11,024 bases of DNA from Chloroflexota bacterium (GTDB lineage Bacteria > Chloroflexota > Limnocylindria > Limnocylindrales > CSP1-4). Positions 6,435-11,024 of the stretch are shown piece by piece. Below the pieces are notes generated by a model. The model saw nothing but the letters and a program-made list of their open reading frames with translations. It was not told the DNA's origin and ran no database searches. Location of the stretch: NCBI GenBank assembly GCA_025935655.1, contig JAICUV010000100.1:1-11024 (forward strand). The letters are read 5' to 3'. The stretch's first letter is position 1. The number at the start of each line of letters is the position of its first letter. Position numbers and translations under genes: made by a program.

Positions 6435-6714
6435 CGGCGGCGCGCCCGCTCCGGCGACCGTCCACCTCCCGCGGTCGCTGGTGGCGCTGTTCCCGGGCTC
6501 GGAGAAGCGGATGCCGGCAACCGGGAGCACGGTGCTCGAGGTCATCCGTGACCTCGACACGCGCGTGCCCGGGCTCGCCAACCGCGTTCTCGACGCCGGA
6601 CCGAGCATCCGGCGCCACCTCAACCTGTTCGTGGACGGGCAGCTGGCGGCGCTGGACACGCCCGTGCCGCCGGGCGCCCAGCTCCACGTGATCCCGGCGG
6701 TGTCCGGAGGCTGA
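6427..6714 (+). CDS. MoaD/ThiS-family ubiquitin-like protein (Gly-Gly terminus), copy 1
   Basis: A 95-residue beta-grasp protein. The opening strand TVHLPRSL (11-18), the ATGSTVLEVIRDL segment (31-43), NLFVDGQ (66-72), and LDTPVPPG (76-83) leading to the terminal VIPAVSGG (88-95) match MoaD/ThiS sulfur carriers, whose C-terminal Gly-Gly is adenylated and converted to a thiocarboxylate. The start is TTG at 6427, since no ATG precedes the conserved opening strand; GGAG lies at 6413-6416. It overlaps the propeller gene by 8 bp, so translational coupling is likely. No MoeB/MoaE or thiazole gene is nearby, so molybdopterin or thiamine synthesis is not supported by context. It converges with the oxidoreductase gene at 6718 with a 3-bp gap. 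Confidence 0.85.
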   Translation: MTDGGAPAPATVHLPRSLVALFPGSEKRMPATGSTVLEVIRDLDTRVPGLANRVLDAGPSIRRHLNLFVDGQLAALDTPVPPGAQLHVIPAVSGG

Positions 6715-6717
6715 GCG

Positions 6718-7545
6718 CTACCCGGCGAGCCGGTCGCGGTTCCGCTCGTCGCGCCAGGCGAGGACGTCGCGGCCGCGCTCCACGGGCCACGCCGGCCCGT
6801 TGAAGCCGAGCGTGATCTGGGTGAAGCCCAGCTCGAGGTAGCGGTCCGCGTCCTCGCGCAGGAACCGGTCGATGTCGTCGGGCTCGATGCCCAGGCCCCA
6901 CTCGATCTCGGCCGGGTCGCGCCCGATCGCCTCGCAGTGGCGTCGCAGGGCCGCGACCTTCGGGACGAGCTCCTCGGGCCGGTCGGGGAACGCCGCATGC
7001 CAGCCGGTGGCGTGGCGGGCGACGAGCTTGAGCGTCACCTGCTCCCCCACCCCGGCGATGAGGACCGGCATGGGCCGCACCGGGGGCGGGTTGAGCTTCG
7101 CGAGCCGATCCTCGATGACCGGCAGCGCCGCCGACAGGTCGCGCAGGCGCGACGGAAACGTGCCGAAGTCGTAGCCGTACTCGTCGTAGTCGCGCTGCTT
7201 CCAGCCCGCCCCGAGCCCCAGGATCACCCGCCCACCGCTCACGTGGTCCACCGTCCGGGCCATGTCCGCGAGGAGGGCCGGGTTGCGGTAGCCGATGCAC
7301 GAGACCAGCGGCCCGATCTCGATGCGGCTCGTCGCCTCCGCCCACGCGGCGAGCACCGTCCAGCACTCGAAGTGCGGGCCATCGCGGTCGCCGTAGAGCG
7401 GGAAGAAGTGGTCCCAGTTGTACGCGATGTCGTAGCCCAGGGCCTCGGCCTCGACGGCCGCGCGACGCAGCTCCCGCCACGGGCCCTGCTGCGGGTGGAT
7501 CTGGGCGGCGATGCGGATCGGGCGCAAGGGCATCTCCAGCGTCAT
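6718..7545 (-). CDS. LLM-class flavin (probably F420)-dependent oxidoreductase
   Basis: A 275-residue luciferase-like barrel. Landmarks are RIAAQIHPQ (11-19), the YDIAYNWDHFFPLYGD segment (38-53), IGPLVSCIGYRNPALLADMA (77-96), and HVSGGRVILGLGAGWKQRDY (101-120), followed by YGYDF, the common F420-dependent LLM signature. Later come PVLIAGVGE (160-168) and AIGRDPAEIEWG (206-217). The reaction is expected to be hydride transfer between F420 or FMN and an unknown substrate. ATG 7545 is chosen because the conserved barrel begins directly after it; the frame is open to 7659 but that extension overlaps the upstream gene. A start at 7533 is an alternative. No good Shine-Dalgarno is seen. It lies 16 bp downstream of the zinc-module/P-loop gene, in the same operon. 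Confidence 0.9.
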   Translation of the reverse strand: MTLEMPLRPIRIAAQIHPQQGPWRELRRAAVEAEALGYDIAYNWDHFFPLYGDRDGPHFECWTVLAAWAEATSRIEIGPLVSCIGYRNPALLADMARTVDHVSGGRVILGLGAGWKQRDYDEYGYDFGTFPSRLRDLSAALPVIEDRLAKLNPPPVRPMPVLIAGVGEQVTLKLVARHATGWHAAFPDRPEELVPKVAALRRHCEAIGRDPAEIEWGLGIEPDDIDRFLREDADRYLELGFTQITLGFNGPAWPVERGRDVLAWRDERNRDRLAG

Positions 7546-7561
7546 GGGTGCGGGGTTGTCG

Positions 7562-8818
7562 TCATCCCGTACCGGCGTGGGCGTCCCCGGGATCACCGGG
7601 CAGCCAGCCGAGCCGCGCGAGCACGCTCGTGGCGAGGTCGCCCGGCGGTGCGTCCGCATCGATCGCCCAGTCGACTCTGTCCTCGGAATCGGCGCCCTCG
7701 AGCTGCCCGAGCGCGGTCGAGAGGTCCTCCGCGCGGGAGGCGTTGGGATCGCCCTCGAGGCGTCGCCGGACGACGTCCGCCGTCACCCGGAGCCCGATCA
7801 CCGTCAGCGGCACGCCGGCGGCGGCCTGGTAGCGATCGCGGCTCCCGCGCGGGATCGAGCCCGCCAGCACGAGACGCTCCACGCCCAGGTCCAGGTACCG
7901 CGTGGCCATCGTCCCGAGCATCTCCAGCGTGACGCGCGGATCCTCGTGCTCGTCCCACGCGACGGGCGCGCCATACCAGCCGAGCCAGTCGAGGTCGATC
8001 GCCGCGCCATGGACGCCGGCGGCCGCCAGGCGGTCCACGAGCTCGACCGCGAGCGTGGTCTTGCCCGCGCCATAGACGCCGGTCAGGAGCACCGCCTCGG
8101 CGCCCGGCGCGGCTCGGCCGACGGGTGTCGCACCACTGGGCGCCATCGAGCCGGCGAGCAGGTCCGCCGCCTCGTCCACCGACGCCCGCTGGTCGTCGGT
8201 CTGCAGGTGGCGCCGGTCATGCGCCGAGGCGTGCGCGAACCGGCCGAGACGGTCCTGGAGCGCGTGCAGCCGCTCCACATGCCGGGCCTCGATCGCGGGC
8301 CACCAGGCCGGCACCGGCCGCACGTCCATGAGCGCGAGCACGTGATCCAGGCAGAACGGCGCGGTCGATGCCGCCTCCGCCCACGCGGGATCCTCGGTGA
8401 GCCGGACGACGGTCTCCACCGACCGCCCGTCCGCGATCACGACCCGCTCGCACGCGGGGCACGCGGGCGGGCGACGCGCGTCGGCGACCTTGCGCGCCCG
8501 CGACCAGCCCCTGGCATGCGTGGCGATCTCGATGTCGCGCAGCCGCGCCACCAGCGTCGCACGCAGGAGGATCGATGCGCCGAGGCTGCCGGACCGCGCC
8601 CGGTCGGCGTCGAGGAAGGCCCGCGAGTGCCGGCCGCAGAAGCCCCGGGCGGCGTCCAGGTCCTGGCGATAGCCGACGTCGTTGACGCTCTCCGCGAGGA
8701 TCGACTCGAGGTAGGCGGCCTCGGTGCGCCGGCGCTCGCGGCACAGCGGGCAGCCGGGCGCGTCGAACGCGTCGGCGAGCTGGATGTCGGCGCCGGAGCG
8801 CACGCGGAGGCGGCTCAT
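7562..8818 (-). CDS. Fusion of two CxxC...CxxH zinc modules with a P-loop ATPase/kinase-like domain
   Basis: A 418-residue two-part protein. The N-terminal half (about 1-200) resembles DUF6062-type cysteine proteins and has two repeats of a four-ligand pattern: CPLC (Cys23, Cys26) with FCGRH (Cys61, His64), and CPAC (Cys120, Cys123) with FCLDH (Cys156, His159). Each could bind one zinc ion. The C-terminal half carries a Walker A motif GVYGAGKTT (247-255), followed by AIDLDWLGWYG (273-283), LVLAGSIPRG (316-325) and a LRVTADVVRRRLEGD segment (343-357). This layout is like small-molecule or nucleotide kinases of the zeta-toxin/AAA group. The start at 8818 (MSRLRVRSGAD) is favoured over 8896, because the longer form would run into the divergent promoter. 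Substrate and role are unknown; the zinc part may give binding specificity. Confidence 0.8.
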   Translation of the reverse strand: MSRLRVRSGADIQLADAFDAPGCPLCRERRRTEAAYLESILAESVNDVGYRQDLDAARGFCGRHSRAFLDADRARSGSLGASILLRATLVARLRDIEIATHARGWSRARKVADARRPPACPACERVVIADGRSVETVVRLTEDPAWAEAASTAPFCLDHVLALMDVRPVPAWWPAIEARHVERLHALQDRLGRFAHASAHDRRHLQTDDQRASVDEAADLLAGSMAPSGATPVGRAAPGAEAVLLTGVYGAGKTTLAVELVDRLAAAGVHGAAIDLDWLGWYGAPVAWDEHEDPRVTLEMLGTMATRYLDLGVERLVLAGSIPRGSRDRYQAAAGVPLTVIGLRVTADVVRRRLEGDPNASRAEDLSTALGQLEGADSEDRVDWAIDADAPPGDLATSVLARLGWLPGDPGDAHAGTG

Positions 8819-8857
8819 CTGCCCGCATGGTGGGGCAGGATCGTCGCGGCGTCGAAC

Positions 8858-8887
8858 TTGACGCCCCCGTCCCGCGCTTCGTACGAT
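8858..8887 (+). promoter_or_regulatory. Sigma70-type promoter of the SAM-riboswitch operon
   Basis: TTGACG (8858-8863) and TACGAT (8882-8887) are separated by 18 bp, each matching 5 of 6 consensus bases. The start point would be near 8894, about 12 nt before the riboswitch P1 helix, as expected for a leader-controlled operon. Confidence 0.72.
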
Positions 8888-8905
8888 CCGCCGCACAACT
8901 GAAGA

Positions 8906-9012
8906 GCACTATCAAGAGTGGCGGAGGGACCGGCCCGCAGATGCCACGACAACCTACCGGCGAGCAGCCGGCAAGGTGCCAAGTCCGGGCAGGTTCTCCT
9001 GCGAGATAGGGC
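8906..9012 (+). promoter_or_regulatory. SAM-I (S-box) riboswitch aptamer
   Basis: The aptamer matches the S-box core and can be folded by eye. P1 is CTATC (8909-8913) with GATAG (9005-9009). P2 is GTGGC (8918-8922) with GCCAC (8943-8947), containing GGAGGGAC and GGCCC. The conserved CAACC follows, then P3, CCGGC (8957-8961) with GCCGG (8967-8971). The core element GGTGCCAA is at 8975-8982, and P4 is GCAGG (8989-8993) with CCTGC (8998-9002) on a TTCT loop. Binding of S-adenosylmethionine stabilises P1 and normally switches genes off. It differs from SAM-IV, which has another core. It controls the ThrC-like and MoaD-like genes downstream, placing them in methionine/SAM metabolism. Confidence 0.93.
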
Positions 9013-9022
9013 GCACCCCTGG

Positions 9023-9047
9023 GACCCTTCCTCGTGGAAGGGTCTTT
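9023..9047 (+). terminator. Intrinsic terminator of the riboswitch expression platform
   Basis: GACCCTTCC (9023-9031) and GGAAGGGTC (9036-9044) form a perfect 9-bp stem on a TCGT loop, followed by TTT (9045-9047). It starts 13 nt after P1. The U-tract is short, so termination could be incomplete. A clear antiterminator is not obvious: AGGG of the 3' P1 region (9008-9011) could pair with CCCT in the terminator arm (9025-9028), but only over four bases. Confidence 0.75.
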
Positions 9048-9052
9048 CCGTC

Positions 9053-9093
9053 TCCGGTCCGTCCGCCCCGTCCCCCACCCTGGAAGGACCGGA
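9053..9093 (+). promoter_or_regulatory. Hairpin able to hide the ribosome-binding site of the ThrC-like gene
   Basis: TCCGGTCC (9053-9060) pairs perfectly with GGACCGGA (9086-9093) across a 25-nt loop. The 3' arm covers the end of the Shine-Dalgarno GGAAGGA (9082-9088) and reaches two bases before the ATG at 9095. The terminator 5' arm contains CCTTCC (9026-9031), which is also complementary to GGAAGG of the ribosome site. Translational control in addition to termination is inferred. Confidence 0.45.
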
Positions 9094-9094
9094 C

Positions 9095-10417
9095 ATGGCC
9101 ATCGAGACGTCCCCGCCGCCGACCGCGGCGACCACCGGCACGAGCCCCACCGGCACGAATCCCGCCGTCATCGGCCTCGCCTGTCGCGGCTGTGGACGGC
9201 CGGAAGCCGCGGGCCTGAGCTACGTCTGCCCTGCGTGCTTCGGGCCGCTTGAAGTCGTGTACGACCTCCGGGCCGTGGGCGCGACGGTGAGCCCGGCGAT
9301 CCTCGCCACGCGGCCCGCGGGCGTCTGGCGCTACCGGGAGCTGCTCCCGGTCGCGGTCCCGGAGCGGAGCCTCGCCGTCGGCGGCACGCCGCTCGTCTCC
9401 GCGACCCGCCTCGGAGCCGCGCTCGGCGTCGACCGCCTGCTCGTCAAGGACGACACCCGGAACCCCACCCTCTCGTTCAAGGACCGCGCGGTCGCGATCG
9501 CCACGGCCACGGCGCTCGAGCTCGGCCTCGACGCGCTGGCCTGCGCGAGCACCGGCAACCTGGCCGGCGCGACGGCCGCCGCCGCGGCCGCGGCCGGGCT
9601 CCCCGCGTACGTGTTCGTCCCCGCGGACCTGGAGCAGGCGAAGATCGACCACGCGCTTGCGTACGGCGCGACGGTCGTCCCCATCGACGGCACGTACGAC
9701 GACGTGAACCGCCTGTGCCTCGAGGTCGCCGACGAGCTCGGCTGGGGCACGGTCAACGTCAACCTGCGGCCGTACTACGCGGAGGGCAGCAAGACGCTCG
9801 CCTACGAGATCGCCGAGGCGCTCGGCTGGCGGCTGCCCGACGTCGTCGTGGCGCCGATCGCCTCCGGGGCCATGCTGACCCGCGTGGCGCGCGCATTCGA
9901 GGAGCTCGTCGAGCTCGGCTGGGTCGACCCGAGGCCCGTCCGGTTCGTCGGCGGCCAGTCCGCGGGCTGCGCGCCGGTCGCGACCGCCTGGAGCGGCGGC
10001 GTCGATGTCGTCTCGCCCGTCCGCACGCCGGACACCATCGTCCGATCGCTGGCGATCGGCAACCCCGCCGACGGCCTCCACGCACTGGAGCTCGCCCGGG
10101 GCACGCACGGCTCGATCGAGGCGGTCGACGACGCGGCGACGGCCGACGCCATCCGCCGCGCCGCGCGCCTCGAGGGGATCTACACCGAGACCGCGGGCGG
10201 CGTCACGATCGCCGCCGTGGAGTCGGCCCGCCGGCGCGGCGTCATCCGGCCCGGCGACGAGGTCGTCACCCTGCTCACGGGCAACGGGCTCAAGACCCCG
10301 GACGCCGTCCGGTTCGGCGTCGCCGACGAGAACCGTGTCGCCACGCCCGGCCGACCCGGCCTCGCACCCGTGCTCCCCGCTCGCTTCAGCGCCTTCGAAG
10401 GATGGTTGTCCGCATGA
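9095..10417 (+). CDS. thrC: Threonine synthase-family (ThrC-like) PLP enzyme under SAM riboswitch
   Basis: A 440-residue fold-type II PLP enzyme. After a Thr/Pro-rich start comes a zinc-ribbon-like part with CRGC (Cys30, Cys33) and CPAC (Cys45, Cys48), then VGGTPLVSATRLG (95-107). PLP attachment is at Lys129 in NPTLSFKDRA (123-132; the usual form is NPTGSFKDRG). The phosphate-binding ASTGNLAGA is at 151-159, and ETAGGVT and LLTGNGLK occur near the C-terminus. Known ThrC enzymes convert O-phosphohomoserine to threonine. The SAM-I riboswitch upstream and the ATGA-coupled sulfur-carrier gene downstream point instead to sulfur amino-acid synthesis, for example homocysteine from phosphohomoserine and a carrier thiocarboxylate; this is inference. 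Start 9095 has GGAAGGA at 9082-9088. A normal threonine synthase is the alternative. Confidence 0.9.
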   Translation: MAIETSPPPTAATTGTSPTGTNPAVIGLACRGCGRPEAAGLSYVCPACFGPLEVVYDLRAVGATVSPAILATRPAGVWRYRELLPVAVPERSLAVGGTPLVSATRLGAALGVDRLLVKDDTRNPTLSFKDRAVAIATATALELGLDALACASTGNLAGATAAAAAAAGLPAYVFVPADLEQAKIDHALAYGATVVPIDGTYDDVNRLCLEVADELGWGTVNVNLRPYYAEGSKTLAYEIAEALGWRLPDVVVAPIASGAMLTRVARAFEELVELGWVDPRPVRFVGGQSAGCAPVATAWSGGVDVVSPVRTPDTIVRSLAIGNPADGLHALELARGTHGSIEAVDDAATADAIRRAARLEGIYTETAGGVTIAAVESARRRGVIRPGDEVVTLLTGNGLKTPDAVRFGVADENRVATPGRPGLAPVLPARFSAFEGWLSA

Positions 10418-10686
10418 GCCAGGTCAGAATCCCGCCCGTCCTCCGACCGTCGGCCGGCGGCCAGAAGCTGCTGGACGTGCCCGGCGCCACCGTGGGCGAG
10501 GTCCTCGGCCAGCTCGTGGCGACGTACCCGGCCCTCGGTCCTCGCCTGCTCGACGACGCGGGTGAGATCAACCGCTTCGTCAACGTGTTCGTGAACGAGA
10601 CCGACGTCCGCCATCTCCAGGTGCTGGCGACGCCCGTGGGCGAGCGTGACACGCTGCTGCTGCTGCCGGCGATGGCCGGCGGCTGA
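10414..10686 (+). CDS. MoaD/ThiS-family sulfur-carrier-like protein (Gly-Gly terminus), copy 2
   Basis: A 90-residue beta-grasp protein with VRIPPVLRP (4-12), PGATVGEVLGQLVATYPAL (23-41), the INRFVNVFVNETD segment (52-64), and LATPVGERDTLLLLPAMAGG (71-90). The exposed Gly-Gly end is what E1-like enzymes adenylate and sulfurate in MoaD, ThiS and CysO. It shares the TVxEV, FV and TPV...PAxxGG pattern with the MoaD-like protein at 6427-6714, so the two are divergent paralogues. Its ATG overlaps the ThrC-like stop (ATGA), giving translational coupling under the same SAM riboswitch. CysO working with CysM in actinobacteria is the known precedent for a carrier feeding sulfur to a PLP enzyme. No activating MoeZ-like or Mec-like gene is in the window. 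It converges with the phosphotransferase gene, 8 bp away. Confidence 0.9.
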   Translation: MSQVRIPPVLRPSAGGQKLLDVPGATVGEVLGQLVATYPALGPRLLDDAGEINRFVNVFVNETDVRHLQVLATPVGERDTLLLLPAMAGG

Positions 10687-10694
10687 CCGGTCCG

Positions 10695-11024
10695 CTACCA
10701 GCCCCGCGCCACGCGGGCATCGTGGAGGGCGGACCAGGTTTCGGCCTGGATCGCCCGCAGCTCCATGGCGACGGCGAGGGCCGTGCTCCCGACCGCGGCG
10801 ATGGCCGCCGCCCGCACCTCGGGATCGTCCGTGTTCCGGGCGAGCACGGCGAGGTCCCATGCCCGTGAGCCGAGGCACGCGTCCTCCAGGTCGATCCAGG
10901 TCACACGTCCGTCGAGCGCCACCACGGCGTTCCGGGGGAACGCGTCCCCGTGCTGGGGCACGAGCGCGGGATCGGCCGCGAGGAGCGCCGGCACCAGCGC
11001 GTGCCGCCGCCGCCGGAGCTCCTC
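10695..11024 (-). CDS. Aminoglycoside phosphotransferase (APH)-like kinase, C-terminal part (5' truncated)
   Basis: The frame is open to the window edge, giving the last 109 residues of a protein that begins outside. The kinase catalytic core is visible: LVPQHGDAFPRNAVV has the HGDxxxxN catalytic-loop motif, and VTWIDLEDACLGSRAWDLAV has the metal-binding Asp (IDxED, the counterpart of DFG) plus the trailing xxWDLA typical of the APH/choline-kinase superfamily. Such enzymes phosphorylate small hydroxyl compounds; many environmental members are not resistance genes, and the substrate cannot be told from this part. The end at 10695 is a TAG stop. Confidence 0.87.
   Translation of the reverse strand, partial: EELRRRRHALVPALLAADPALVPQHGDAFPRNAVVALDGRVTWIDLEDACLGSRAWDLAVLARNTDDPEVRAAAIAAVGSTALAVAMELRAIQAETWSALHDARVARGW

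Noticed and set aside
5181..6998. A 605-codon open frame on the - strand opposite the Asp-box and MoaD-like genes
   Set aside because: It has no recognisable domain and overlaps two well-supported + strand genes and the C-terminal end of the oxidoreductase; shadow frame.
7546..7659. N-terminal extension of the oxidoreductase to an ATG at 7659
   Set aside because: The extra 38 residues overlap the end of the upstream gene in another frame and are Arg/Ser/Pro-rich without family similarity; barrel homology begins after 7545.

Overview
The window is a very GC-rich, densely packed piece of bacterial chromosome. It has 4-bp ATGA or TGATG overlaps inside operons and convergent genes only 3-8 bp apart. 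F420/flavin-dependent luciferase-like oxidoreductases, a MoaD partnered with an Asp-box propeller protein, a ThrC-MoaD pair and a SAM-I riboswitch fit a high-GC Chloroflexota (for example a Limnocylindria-like soil or water lineage) or an actinobacterium. The sequence alone does not decide between them. I see no mobile element, CRISPR array, tRNA or rRNA, and no gap without a gene longer than 300 bp.

Left block (1-1885, + strand): the 3' end of a luciferase-like monooxygenase, then two tandem FGE/sulfatase-modifying-factor-fold proteins, all joined by ATGA overlaps. Neither FGE-fold protein keeps the catalytic cysteine pair of true formylglycine-generating enzyme. Next come a PPC/DUF296 protein (- strand) and a divergent stand-alone cyclic-nucleotide-binding-domain protein (+ strand).

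Middle block (2821-5190, - strand): an ArsR regulator, then an SRPBCC (AHSA1-type) protein and a berberine-bridge-type FAD oxidoreductase that overlap by one base. The arsR promoter is unusually clear (TTGACA, 16 bp, TATTAT). A 28-bp imperfect palindrome lies directly downstream over the predicted start point, so autorepression is likely. The leader toward the + strand gene at 5361 holds a second nested inverted repeat.

5361-8818: a six-Asp-box beta-propeller protein is translationally coupled to a MoaD/ThiS-like protein ending in Gly-Gly. On the - strand follow a flavin-dependent oxidoreductase and, upstream of it, a fusion of two CxxC...CxxH zinc modules with a P-loop ATPase/kinase-like domain.

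Right block (8858-10686, + strand): a sigma70-type promoter, a SAM-I (S-box) riboswitch, an intrinsic terminator and a ribosome-site hairpin precede a ThrC-family PLP enzyme and a second MoaD-like sulfur-carrier-type protein with a C-terminal Gly-Gly, joined by an ATGA overlap. SAM control of a phosphohomoserine-type PLP enzyme plus a sulfur carrier suggests a protein-thiocarboxylate route to homocysteine/methionine rather than threonine synthesis. This is the best candidate for an under-described system in the window. The window ends in a partial phosphotransferase (- strand).
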